Origin: Myxococcota bacterium
Lineage (GTDB): Bacteria; Myxococcota_C; UBA6777
Reading direction: 5' to 3'
Assembly (NCBI GenBank): GCA_963169055.1
Contig: CAUJFU010000260.1
Coordinates: 1-19,763 of the forward strand
DNA: 19,763 bases
Shown here in pieces: positions 1 to 7,734 of this stretch. The first letter of the stretch is position 1. Each line of letters starts with the position of its first letter. The translations under genes and the position numbers were made by a program. The notes beneath the pieces were generated by a model. That model searched no databases. It had not been told where the DNA came from and saw only the letters and a list, made by a program, of their open reading frames with translations.

Positions 1-203
1 GGCATTCGTTGTTGAAGCAGGGTTTGAGTAAACGGAGTGGAGTCGCGCAATTGTTCCCACGGACGGGTGCCAAAGTAGGTGGGCAGCGGGGCGATCGCGA
101 CGCCACGGATATCGATATCGGAAGTGGCCGTGGCGGTTCCACAAGCATGGGATCCGTGTAGCGTGAGAAAGATCAAGTGTTGCGGAAGTTGTTCGGGGCG
201 CAT
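1..203 (-). CDS. Nucleotidyltransferase (Pol-beta superfamily), N-terminal part, truncated by window edge
   Basis: About 67 N-terminal codons are visible; the rest lies outside the window. The reading begins M-R-P-E-Q-L-P and soon shows G-S-H-A-C-G-T-A-T-A-T-S-D-I-D-I-R-G-V. This is the signature of Pol-beta-fold nucleotidyltransferases: a Gly-Ser motif followed by an Asp-x-Asp metal pair. The S-D-x-D-x-R-G-V form resembles the RlaP-like group (RNA-ligase-associated Pol beta, PF10127 type), whose members are predicted to transfer nucleotides to RNA or other substrates. The ATG at 203 is chosen because an AAAGGA Shine-Dalgarno lies about 9 nt upstream. A nearby ATG at 208 is in a frame that stops quickly. 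It is divergent from the DUF1641 gene across a 179-bp gap. The substrate cannot be told from this fragment. The fold call is fairly sure, the subfamily less so. Confidence 0.75.
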   Translation of the reverse strand, partial: MRPEQLPQHLIFLTLHGSHACGTATATSDIDIRGVAIAPLPTYFGTRPWEQLRDSTPFTQTLLQQRM

Positions 204-315
204 CGCATGGATTCCTTTCAGCAGGTTGTCGTGCGGCGAAACACGTCGGAAGACGTAAGAACACAGCAAAGGTTTCGGTTGCGTTGGTGTTGGTGTGGAA
301 GGCCACGCAAGGGGG

Positions 316-344
316 TTGGAAACGGTGTGGATTTTGTGTATGAA
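316..344 (+). promoter_or_regulatory. Possible sigma70-type promoter for the DUF1641 gene
   Basis: TTGGAA and TATGAA are separated by exactly 17 bp, each matching the consensus at four of six positions. They lie about 40 bp upstream of the start codon at 383. This was judged by eye only, in a divergent intergenic region where a promoter is expected. The host's sigma-factor preferences are unknown. Confidence 0.3.
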
Positions 345-382
345 TGGGGCGTCTTTTTTGATAGCAGAGGAGGAGGATGATA

Positions 383-1096
383 ATGAGCGATCAAGGCGGA
401 AGCAACGCGCAAGTCGTCGCGATGTTGGAGCGGTTGTTGGAGCGAGTGGAGCGTTTGGAGAGCCGAGTGGAGCAGTTTTTGGGGATGGCGAACGAAGCCA
501 AGCAGGTGGCGGCGATCGCGGCAGATACGATGGACGAGACGGTGGCGCAGCTTGGTAAAGAGGGCGTGGATATCCAGCAGCGTGCGATGCAAGGGGCTGC
601 TTTGTTGAAGACCATGACAGAAGAGAAGACCTTGCGCACGCTCGATCGTTTGGTCAAACACATCGGCGATCTGGAGCCTGCGGTGGAGATGCTGGGTCAA
701 CTTCCCGGGATGCTCGCGATGGCAGGCGATATCTTCGATGAAACCGTTCAAGACCTCGCCAAAAAAGGGATTGATGTGGAAAAGGTCGCACGCAACTTCG
801 CTTACGGTATGCAAAAGACGGCTTTGCTGATGGGGACGGAACCGTTTGAGATCTTGATGAATTCGGCGATCTTGGAGCCTTCGACTCTGCGCGTGGTGAG
901 TTTGATGGGGGAGTCGATGGGCAAAGCGCAAAACAATCCGCAACCGGTTGGTTTGTTCGGACTGTTGGGGGCGCTCGGAGATCCTGAGGTCAAACGCGCC
1001 GTTGGATTTTTGATCGAGATGGCGCGGCATCTTGGAAAACATCTTCCCGATGCTTCGGCGATCAAGACACTCCAGCCAGCCTCCCATCCCCATTAG
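383..1096 (+). CDS. DUF1641-type helical protein
   Basis: The product is 237 residues and almost entirely helical and soluble. An N-terminal coiled coil (E-R-L-L-E-R-V-E-R-L-E-S-R-V-E) is followed by amphipathic helices. The C-terminal part (G-L-F-G-L-L-G-A-L-G-D-P-E-V-K-R-A-V-G-F-L) carries the typical DUF1641 pattern, in which 'L..L.DPEV.R..GFL' ends the domain. DUF1641 proteins are small, of unknown biochemical role, and often sit near oxidoreductases. No such neighbour is visible here. The start at 383 is preferred over the ATG at 377 because GAGGAGG lies 6-7 nt upstream of it. It is monocistronic as far as seen and converges on the minus-strand operon with 61 bp between the stop codons. 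The family call is good; the function is unknown. Confidence 0.8.
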   Translation: MSDQGGSNAQVVAMLERLLERVERLESRVEQFLGMANEAKQVAAIAADTMDETVAQLGKEGVDIQQRAMQGAALLKTMTEEKTLRTLDRLVKHIGDLEPAVEMLGQLPGMLAMAGDIFDETVQDLAKKGIDVEKVARNFAYGMQKTALLMGTEPFEILMNSAILEPSTLRVVSLMGESMGKAQNNPQPVGLFGLLGALGDPEVKRAVGFLIEMARHLGKHLPDASAIKTLQPASHPH

Positions 1097-1157
1097 TGTT
1101 TCCACAAAATTGCATGGTGGCGTGGTGGACAACAGGCCGATGTTGAATGGGGGTGGA

Positions 1158-1685
1158 TTATTCGCGTTCGTGAATGGTGATCGAGAGGGTGTATTGTCCC
1201 TTTTCACCGCGACTTTCGCTGATTTCTTGGATATCGCCGAGTCGTTCGGCAGCTTGTTTGATGGCGCGTCCTGTGGCCTCGGCGACGATGGTTTCGAATT
1301 GTCGTCGGCGTTCTTCTTGGCCGGCTTCGAGAGCGTCTGTGGTTTGTTCCTGAAGTTCGCGTTCGCGTTCTTGTTTGATGCGTTCGGCTTCTTGTTCGAG
1401 GATGTCGGGACTCCATGACTCGATGTTTTGGTTGATCTGGTGTTGGGTTTCGACGGAAGTGATGATCTGCATCTTGTCGGGGAGGTAGGTCCATGTTTCT
1501 TTGTCGTCGATGGCGATCGAGAGGCGTCCTTCTGAATCGGCCTTCCATCCGAGTTCTTGGAGTGTTTGCTGCATGATATCCTCGAAGCCTTGTTGTGTGA
1601 CAAGGGGGACAGGATCGATGTGAAAGGTCGAGTGATCGGCGACGGTGACGGTTTCTTGGAGGCGGATGCGATAAGGTTTACTCAT
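1158..1685 (-). CDS. Small coiled-coil protein, probable accessory component of the MoxR-vWA locus
   Basis: The product is 175 residues and is the last gene of the minus-strand cluster, 27 bp after the vWA gene. It has a GGGAG ribosome site 8-10 nt before the ATG. The N-terminal half is beta-rich (MSKPYRIRLQE..., then L-S-I-A-I-D-D). Residues of roughly 95-150 form a charged coiled coil rich in Glu, Gln and Arg. The C-terminus (A-I-K-Q-A-A-E-R-L-G-D-I-Q-E-I-S-E...Y-T-L-S-I-T-I) resembles, from memory, a small protein type found beside FtsH- or MoxR-vWA ternary genes. I could not assign it to a named Pfam domain. The tight spacing indicates co-expression with the vWA and ATPase genes. No enzyme motif, signal peptide or membrane segment is visible. 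An adaptor role is an inference from context only. Confidence 0.75.
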   Translation of the reverse strand: MSKPYRIRLQETVTVADHSTFHIDPVPLVTQQGFEDIMQQTLQELGWKADSEGRLSIAIDDKETWTYLPDKMQIITSVETQHQINQNIESWSPDILEQEAERIKQERERELQEQTTDALEAGQEERRRQFETIVAEATGRAIKQAAERLGDIQEISESRGEKGQYTLSITIHERE

Positions 1686-1712
1686 GGCGAGGACTCCCTG
1701 TGCATGGGGGTG

Positions 1713-3380
1713 TTATGCTGCTCCCCGTGTTGGGGAGATCCGTAAGATAGAAGCTAAGAGAAGATCACGGAGGTTGGCAAGAGTGTGTTGCACGTCTTGC
1801 TGCTCGGAGAGGCCAAGGAGCCATCGCGGGGGGTGGAGGGGAGGTTGGAGGGACGTCGGAGAAAGCCGATGCTGAGGGATGGGAGAGAGCGAGGGTTCGT
1901 GGAGGGGGGCTGGTGCGAAGCAAAGAAGCGCATGGAACGGGAGTTCAAGAGAGGAGTGGAGGTAAGGAGTCAAGGTGGTAGGCGTGACGACAAGCAGTCG
2001 AAACTCTCCGCTGGACGGTCGTTGATGGAGGATGGTGTGTTGGATATTGGGTTGGAGGGCGAGATGGGTTTGGCTGCCGACGCCGTCGATGCTGGTGAGA
2101 AAGAGCTTCCAAAGGGCGATATCATCGGTCCACTCTTTGGGTCCGAGGTAGTAAAACAGGGAGAGGACTTCTTGGGGACAAAGGCGGCGCAGATCGTTGG
2201 AGAGGCGAGCGAGGAAGCCAAAGATCAGCGCGTGGACGGGAACGGGTGCGTTCGGGGCCTTGTATCGGGCCTCTCCGAGGTCAAGATCGAGAAATATCGA
2301 GAGGGTGCGGTGTTTGGTGAAGGTGACTTCTTGTTCTCTTTGGAAGAACAGCAGCTCTTGTTCGACCCATCGGAGCGCGAAAAGGTCGATGTGTTGGGCT
2401 GAAGGGGAGTCTTCCCAGTAAAGGAGTTCGGAGGGAACAAGGCTTTCGATTTTGCCTTGGTGCGTCAGTCCGTTGAGTCCGCCTTCGGGGATGTCGCTTG
2501 GAGAGGGCAGGAGCATCTGCGCGTAGCCAAGATCGCGGATGTGGATCAGTTGTTGGTGAGTTTGGAGTGGCGGGAGAGCGGTGTAGATCTCGGAGAGTTG
2601 TTGCCAACGGACGCGCTCGAGTTTGGAGGGCATGAGTTCGATGTGTTGAAGGATCAAAAAGAGGCTATCGGGAAAGAGCAGTTCTTCGGGGGTTTGGACA
2701 AAGCGATCGAAGATGGCGTGGGCTTGTTTGAGGCTCCACCCGGGTTCTGCGAGGGCGAGATCAAAGATCTGTAGGGCTTCTTCGGGGTGTTGCCACCAAA
2801 GAGGCGGAGGATAGGGAGGGAAGGCGTCAGGTAGAGTGTGAGGGGGGAAGGTTTCGAAGAGCAGATCTTGGATCAGATGGAGCCATTGGGCGAGCAAGTA
2901 GACATGGGCTTGTTCGCGCAAAGAGAGGAGATCGGATATCTCGCTGGTTTTTTTGGTGGGGAGGGCTGTGGGGAGTTGTTGGAGTAGGTGTTGGACGCGA
3001 AAGAAGCGGGGGCATCGGAGGATGCGCCAGAGCAGATCGTTTTGTTGACGGCGAAGAGCGCGTTGAAGAGAAGGATCTTCGTGATCGAGGGTGCGCAAGG
3101 AGATCTGTTCGCCACGCTGGAGGATGCCAAGAAGATCGAGGAAAAGTCCAAGGGGCGGGGTTTTTCGTAGTTGCAGAATGACTTCTCGATGGAGAAGTAA
3201 AGCGCGTCGGAGGGTGGGGAGATCGTGGCGATCGTGGCGCAAAGACAGGGCAAGGCTGCCCCATTGGTACATGCGTTCGCGTTCTTCGTAGTAGTTGCGT
3301 TGGTGCGGGCTGTTGCGCTTTTCGGCGATCGGGATGGTGATCTTGGGAACGAAGAGATGGGGGAGGGTGGAGTGGGTCAT
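1713..3380 (-). CDS. vWA-domain protein of a MoxR-vWA ternary system, degenerate MIDAS
   Basis: The product is 555 residues. The open frame extends upstream to 3566, but that would overlap the MoxR gene by 128 bp. The ATG at 3380 has AAGG six nt upstream and leaves a 58-bp gap. The first 280 residues are helical with no recognised domain. Residues 299-355 show the pattern P-E-G-G-L-x-G-L-T-H-Q-G...L-V-P-S-E-L-L-Y...L-F-A-L-R-W-V-E-Q-E-L-L-F-F-x-R-E. This resembles the conserved segment that precedes the vWA domain in MoxR-vWA-beta-propeller ternary systems. The vWA-like fold then runs from about 357 to 530 (L-S-I-F-L-D-L-D-L-G). The canonical DxSxS metal motif is replaced by D365-L-D367-L-G369, so divalent-metal ligand binding may be lost or altered. 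In characterised MoxR-vWA pairs the vWA protein acts with the AAA+ ATPase on a shared substrate. Confidence 0.8.
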   Translation of the reverse strand: MTHSTLPHLFVPKITIPIAEKRNSPHQRNYYEERERMYQWGSLALSLRHDRHDLPTLRRALLLHREVILQLRKTPPLGLFLDLLGILQRGEQISLRTLDHEDPSLQRALRRQQNDLLWRILRCPRFFRVQHLLQQLPTALPTKKTSEISDLLSLREQAHVYLLAQWLHLIQDLLFETFPPHTLPDAFPPYPPPLWWQHPEEALQIFDLALAEPGWSLKQAHAIFDRFVQTPEELLFPDSLFLILQHIELMPSKLERVRWQQLSEIYTALPPLQTHQQLIHIRDLGYAQMLLPSPSDIPEGGLNGLTHQGKIESLVPSELLYWEDSPSAQHIDLFALRWVEQELLFFQREQEVTFTKHRTLSIFLDLDLGEARYKAPNAPVPVHALIFGFLARLSNDLRRLCPQEVLSLFYYLGPKEWTDDIALWKLFLTSIDGVGSQTHLALQPNIQHTILHQRPSSGEFRLLVVTPTTLTPYLHSSLELPFHALLCFAPAPLHEPSLSPIPQHRLSPTSLQPPLHPPRWLLGLSEQQDVQHTLANLRDLLLASILRISPTRGAA

Positions 3381-3438
3381 CTGAAACCTTGTGGATGCGA
3401 GGGATGGTGAAGGGTCAAAACCAAGAAAGGACAAGAGT

Positions 3439-4401
3439 TTAGGCCAGATCGAGTAGCGTGGTGACACGTTGGCGAAGAGGGGTGAGATAGTCCTGTCGGT
3501 TGGCGGTGTAGGCGAGTAAAAACAGGTCTTCGTGTTGGACTTCGCCACGACCGAGAAGGAACGCATGAAAGCGGATGATGCGGTACAGCTTGATCAAAGC
3601 GCGATCGCTGATACGTGCGTATCCTTCGGTATCAAGGGAGATCACAAGGCGTTCAAACAACCGTCGCATATCGGCGGGAAAAAGCGGATCATCGCGATCT
3701 TGCTCGACGGTGGCGAGCAATCCTTCGTCGAGGTGCTGTCGAAGTTGAAGAAAGGTTTCGAGCTGGATCAGTGGGGGAGTGTTGCGTTGGAGCCGCCGTT
3801 CGAGTTCTTGGAGCATTCCTTGACGGAGCAGGGGATCGAAGTGCTCGCGTTTGACTTCGCGGAGTTCGACTTTGAGCAAGAAGCGGTCGCGAAGGGCTTC
3901 GAGTTCGGCGTCTTCGGCGATGCGATTGGAGGCAGCGAGAAAGATCTCGGTGTCTACGGGTTCTGCGCGTCCGTCTTGATAATAGCAGCGTTCGTTGAGG
4001 ACGCTCAAAAGGGTATTGAGGATGGCGCTGTTGGCTTTAAAGATCTCGTCGATAAAGGCGAGCTTGGAGGTGGGGAGTTTGCCTTGGACGCGTCTGCGGT
4101 AATGACCTTCGCGGAGGGCGTGGATATCGATCGGTCCGATCAGTTCGCTTGGTTCGGTGAATCGGGTAATTAAGTAATCGAAGAGTTCGTGATCTTTGAG
4201 TCCGATGCGTTTGGCAAAGGTTTTGATCAGAGCAGTTTTACCCACCCCGGGGGGACCGATCAGGAGTAACGGCTCGCCAGCGACGGCGCAAAGGACGAGC
4301 AGATCGATGGTTTCTTCACGGCCTACAAACTCGCGTTGTAGGCTGCGAGCGAGCAGACGGAGTTGGTGGCGGGCTTCGGAGATGGAGATCGTTTGGTTCA
4401 T
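3439..4401 (-). CDS. MoxR-family AAA+ ATPase
   Basis: The product is 320 residues, a normal MoxR length. Visible motifs are Walker A G-P-P-G-V-G-K-T (49-56), Walker B L-A-F-I-D-E-I (114-120) and sensor 1 A-A-S-N-R (156-160), followed by a D-R-F segment holding the likely arginine finger. The Walker B stretch is followed by the MoxR-typical F-K-A-N-S-A-I-L-N-T-L-L-S-V-L-N-E-R. MoxR ATPases form hexamers that remodel protein complexes, usually with a vWA partner; the vWA gene lies directly downstream here. It is cytoplasmic. The ATG at 4401 is the first possible start of the frame but has no clear Shine-Dalgarno, so it may depend on translation of the upstream gene 84 bp away. Family assignment is secure; the substrate is unknown. 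Confidence 0.93.
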   Translation of the reverse strand: MNQTISISEARHQLRLLARSLQREFVGREETIDLLVLCAVAGEPLLLIGPPGVGKTALIKTFAKRIGLKDHELFDYLITRFTEPSELIGPIDIHALREGHYRRRVQGKLPTSKLAFIDEIFKANSAILNTLLSVLNERCYYQDGRAEPVDTEIFLAASNRIAEDAELEALRDRFLLKVELREVKREHFDPLLRQGMLQELERRLQRNTPPLIQLETFLQLRQHLDEGLLATVEQDRDDPLFPADMRRLFERLVISLDTEGYARISDRALIKLYRIIRFHAFLLGRGEVQHEDLFLLAYTANRQDYLTPLRQRVTTLLDLA

Positions 4402-4485
4402 GCGGGGGGTGCGACGTTAGGAAAAAGTCTTTTGCGTCGCGTCTCCTTTCTGCTAGGCATGGTTGCGCGGGGTATGGTGGTGCGT

Positions 4486-6492
4486 TTAGGGCAAGAGGAC
4501 AAGGGGTAACTCATGCTGGAGTTGTGCTTGATCTTGGAGTGCTTGTCGGTATCGCAAGCGTGCGCGTTCGTAGAGTTCGTCGTCTTGGAGGGTTTGAGCG
4601 ACTCCTTCGGCGTAGATGTAATGTTCACGAATCATCAAGGATTCTTCGATGGCGGCGAAGTCGCGGTAAAAGTGCAAGCGCAAAGCGATGCGTTGATCTT
4701 CGGAACCTTCGGTTTGATCGAGGAGTAAGCGTGCGCGGAGTCGGAAGGCCAGACGCATCCGCAAGGGTTCTTTGCTTTGGAGGTGGGCATCGAGAGAGCG
4801 CATCTGTTCGGAGAAGGAGAGGCCGATGGTTCGGAGTGTTTCTTCGAGGATGGCGCGTTCGAGTTTGACGGCGTCAGGAGCGCAACGGTCGAGATAAAGG
4901 ACTTGATCGATGGCTTTGAGAGCTTCTTGAAGGGCGAGTTGGTTTTGTTTTCGGATGTATTCTTGGTAGTAAAGACGAGCGAGTTCGATCCATTCGTGAG
5001 AGGTGGGATGTTCGCCGCGTCGAGTGCGTTCGCGCAAGCGTTGTTCGAGTTTTTGGAGAGCGTTGTCTTGCTCGCTGCGGCGTGTGGGGGCGAGAGGAGT
5101 AGGCTCGACGATGTCTGTGGTGGTTTGCGCACGGAAAGGAGCGGTGGGCGCTTCGGATGGAGGAGGAGGCGCTGCGGTGGGAGGGCGTGCTGCGGGGGAG
5201 GGAAGCGAGACGGGTTCAAAAAGGATATCGAGGGCGGCGTGTTGGGCGAGTTGGCGCAATTCTTCGGGGTGTGCGCCGATCTGGTAATGGATATACGTCT
5301 CGATAGGGTGGAAGCTATCGCGTGGTACACACAACAACCTTGGCTGCGGTGTGTGTGCTTTGGGCTGAAGCAGCGTATAACGCCCATAATGCAAGCGGAA
5401 GGCGTTTTTGAGGACGTTGGGAGGGAGGGAGGGATAAAGACGAAAAGCGTGTTGGATGTAGAATCCGTCTTGAGGAAGAAAAGGAACGAAACCGATGGCT
5501 TGATCTGCATGAAACAGCGGAGAGGTGGGAGCAGGTCGATCATCGCGCAAGAAAAACAGCGGCTGCGTGGTTTCGGGAAGGTGCGTGATCGCGAGGCTCA
5601 AAGCCCGACGCTCTTCGATTCCCAACTCAAAGAAGAGGCTTTCGATGGCTTGGTGGGCTGGATCGCCTTCAAGCAGCCAAAGCATTGGGATGTCGCGTGG
5701 TTCGACGTGGATATAACGGAAGGCGATACGGATGGGAGGGGGAGGATCGAGGGGAGTGGTGGGTTGCGGCGAGGGGAGATCTTGGATGTGCAAGTGTTCG
5801 GCTGCGGCCCACCATTCGGAGGTTTGGAGGGATCGTGTGGAGCCATCGGCATCGAGGACAAGCAGGTGTTCGCCTTGTGGGAGGGTGGGCGCGAACGGGC
5901 TGCGTTGTCCGAGGGGAGTCAAGATCTGTGGTGCGTCTTGAAAAGATTGGTAGATGCGGATGTTGGGGCGAGAGCTGTATTTTAGGATCAGAAAGCTTTC
6001 GGCGCGTCGACTCCACAGCCAAGCCCGTTGTGTTGGGGTGTAGGTGCATTGCAGGTCGTGGTTATCGAGGGCGAGGTGATCCGAGACGAGTTCTTGAAGC
6101 ATCTGGGAAGGAAGATCAAACAGAACCCATGCGAGGGTCGGGAGGGGGTTTGAGGATCGAATCTCTTGTGTTCCAAGAGCCGCGAGTAGGCAGGTGCCTT
6201 GCCGCCACAAAGCAGCTTCGACCATTTGAGGCGGAGAGGGCGGTGTGTGTGGGGTGATCGTGAGCAGAGTTTCGTCGGGGGCGGGTGTCAGGGGGAGAAC
6301 AGAGACCGTCGTTGAAAAAGGAGGAGAAGACAGCGGGTGTGTGGTGCGCAAAAGCAAAGCAGAGGTAGCGTGAGGAGGGGTGTGGATGCGCCAAAGTTGG
6401 TAGGGATGCAAAAGTGCGCTGGATTCTTGGGACAAAGCGGCACGCAGATCAGGTTCGCGGGGGAAAAGATACCAATGAACTTTGGGCGACAT
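4486..6492 (-). CDS. Large multidomain protein, candidate X component of the MoxR-vWA ternary system
   Basis: The product is 668 residues. The ATG at 6492 has AAAGGG seven nt upstream. The N-terminal part, to about residue 430, is rich in beta-strand-like segments with many Trp, Pro and His. Examples are W-Y-L-F-P-R-E-P, W-V-L-F-D-L-P, L-L-V-L-D-A-D-G-S and I-R-I-A-F-R-Y-I-H-V-E. A Pro/Ala-rich linker (about 430-473) leads to a helical, TPR-like C-terminal domain (474-668, for example A-R-L-Y-Y-Q-E-Y-I-R-K-Q and L-Y-E-R-A-R-L-R-Y-R-Q-A-L). No signal peptide or membrane segment is seen. Known MoxR-vWA ternary loci contain a third, lineage-variable X protein, often a beta-propeller, immediately next to the ATPase. 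Size and position fit that slot, but I do not recognise a named X domain. The function is therefore inferred from context. Confidence 0.7.
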   Translation of the reverse strand: MSPKVHWYLFPREPDLRAALSQESSALLHPYQLWRIHTPPHATSALLLRTTHPLSSPPFSTTVSVLPLTPAPDETLLTITPHTPPSPPQMVEAALWRQGTCLLAALGTQEIRSSNPLPTLAWVLFDLPSQMLQELVSDHLALDNHDLQCTYTPTQRAWLWSRRAESFLILKYSSRPNIRIYQSFQDAPQILTPLGQRSPFAPTLPQGEHLLVLDADGSTRSLQTSEWWAAAEHLHIQDLPSPQPTTPLDPPPPIRIAFRYIHVEPRDIPMLWLLEGDPAHQAIESLFFELGIEERRALSLAITHLPETTQPLFFLRDDRPAPTSPLFHADQAIGFVPFLPQDGFYIQHAFRLYPSLPPNVLKNAFRLHYGRYTLLQPKAHTPQPRLLCVPRDSFHPIETYIHYQIGAHPEELRQLAQHAALDILFEPVSLPSPAARPPTAAPPPPSEAPTAPFRAQTTTDIVEPTPLAPTRRSEQDNALQKLEQRLRERTRRGEHPTSHEWIELARLYYQEYIRKQNQLALQEALKAIDQVLYLDRCAPDAVKLERAILEETLRTIGLSFSEQMRSLDAHLQSKEPLRMRLAFRLRARLLLDQTEGSEDQRIALRLHFYRDFAAIEESLMIREHYIYAEGVAQTLQDDELYERARLRYRQALQDQAQLQHELPLVLLP

Positions 6493-6564
6493 AACAAACC
6501 CTTTATGCGATGGTGACAGGGGGTGATGGTGTTGCGTGTGGTTGGGTTGGGTGCCTTGGTATAA

Positions 6565-7605
6565 TCAAAGAATGCGGCGCAGTTTGTGTTGGGCTTCTTG
6601 GACTTGTTGTTGAATTCCACCGCTGGTCCATTGGCGACCTGCGACACTGAGAAACACACGTATTTCAGCGGGATCTTCCCATCCGTAGGGCCCGGGGCGC
6701 GTGATATGTTGTTCGATGATCGCTCCAAAACGTTCGCCAAGGCGTAAGAATTCGGCGTAACAAAAGAGAAGTGCTTCGCGTTGAGAAAGGCGATAGGTGC
6801 GAAAGTGTTGGATCTCAAGAACTTTTTCGACGAAGTGCTCTGAAATTAAGCGTTTCCACCACAAAGGAAAAGTGCTGAGATGTGAAAAACGGCCTGTGCG
6901 TGGTGCGGTTTCCATCCACAGCAAAAACGTCGCCAATCGGGCTCTCAATTGGATGATCTGTTCTTCGGGTGGGGCTTGGGGCATCGGGGTGGGGAAGAAA
7001 GACCACTGATCCGCGAGGTAGGCACAAAAGAAGTGGAGGGCAGGGTGCTGTTGCAAGGCTTCGGCTTCTTCGTGTGTGAGGGCAGGATGACCGCTTTCTT
7101 GATCGAGGAGCCGAAGTGGCGGATGTTCGGGGATAACGGGACAGCGACAGAGCCGAGTCAGCGGGGAGACACGAGACAGGTGTTGCGAGAGAGTCGGGTG
7201 AGGATGATCAAGGAAGAGCTGCGCGATGGTGTGGTAAAACAAAACGTCGCCGCCTTGTGAGGGCGGGGGGATCGAGTCGATCTGCCCGGTGCGTAGGGTC
7301 TGTTCAAGAGATTGCAGAAAGGCCGAAGTGTGGGGCCCAAGAGCGAGGTTTGCGGGAGGGATATCCCACAAGCGTTGGCTTTGGGGATGACCGTCTTGTG
7401 GGATGGACTGAAGAAGCGCTCCCCCCATCTGAAAGAGTTGGTGGAGGTAGATGCTGCGAGCCGCGATAGCAAGGCGCTCCGCTGCCCCGAGCGTCTGGAG
7501 TTTGGGCGGGAAGGGGAGTCGTGCGCGTTGGCACAAATAACTGGCCAGTTCCAAGAGCGAGATCTCCAAGATGGCGAGAGTTGCGTGTTGTGTGTAGAGG
7601 CTCAC
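6565..7605 (-). CDS. Unrecognised mostly helical protein upstream of the ternary-type genes
   Basis: This is an unrecognised protein of about 346 residues with no close family resemblance found by eye. It is helical, with L-L-E-L-A-S-Y-L-C-Q near the N-terminus and long amphipathic helices throughout. It is rich in His and Gln and has no signal peptide, transmembrane segment or catalytic motif. The start is uncertain. The frame opens at a TTG at 7713 with no ribosome site; the coordinates given use GTG at 7605; a TTG at 7554 preceded nine nt by GGAG is a further option. The stop at 6565 lies 72 bp before the next gene (6492) on the same strand, so it probably belongs to the operon with the X-like, MoxR and vWA genes. 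It could be an additional ternary-system component or an unrelated passenger. Confidence 0.6.
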   Translation of the reverse strand: MSLYTQHATLAILEISLLELASYLCQRARLPFPPKLQTLGAAERLAIAARSIYLHQLFQMGGALLQSIPQDGHPQSQRLWDIPPANLALGPHTSAFLQSLEQTLRTGQIDSIPPPSQGGDVLFYHTIAQLFLDHPHPTLSQHLSRVSPLTRLCRCPVIPEHPPLRLLDQESGHPALTHEEAEALQQHPALHFFCAYLADQWSFFPTPMPQAPPEEQIIQLRARLATFLLWMETAPRTGRFSHLSTFPLWWKRLISEHFVEKVLEIQHFRTYRLSQREALLFCYAEFLRLGERFGAIIEQHITRPGPYGWEDPAEIRVFLSVAGRQWTSGGIQQQVQEAQHKLRRIL

Positions 7606-7734
7606 GCAACACAAACACTCAAAAGTTTGTGAGGAACGTCGGGCATGGAGAGTATTTTGGCAAGGGCTGGGGAAGGTGGGAAGAGAGGTATTGACGTAGT
7701 AAGGATCGCGCAATCGTCGGAATGACGGGGAAGA

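Noticed and set aside
218-1603. Long minus-strand frame of 461 codons across the DUF1641 gene
   Set aside because: It is antisense to the clear DUF1641 gene and overlaps the small coiled-coil gene in another frame. Its composition is low-complexity Ser/Pro/Arg/His with no domain.
3381-3566. Upstream extension of the vWA protein by 62 codons
   Set aside because: It would overlap the MoxR gene by 128 bp, while a good ribosome site precedes the ATG at 3380.
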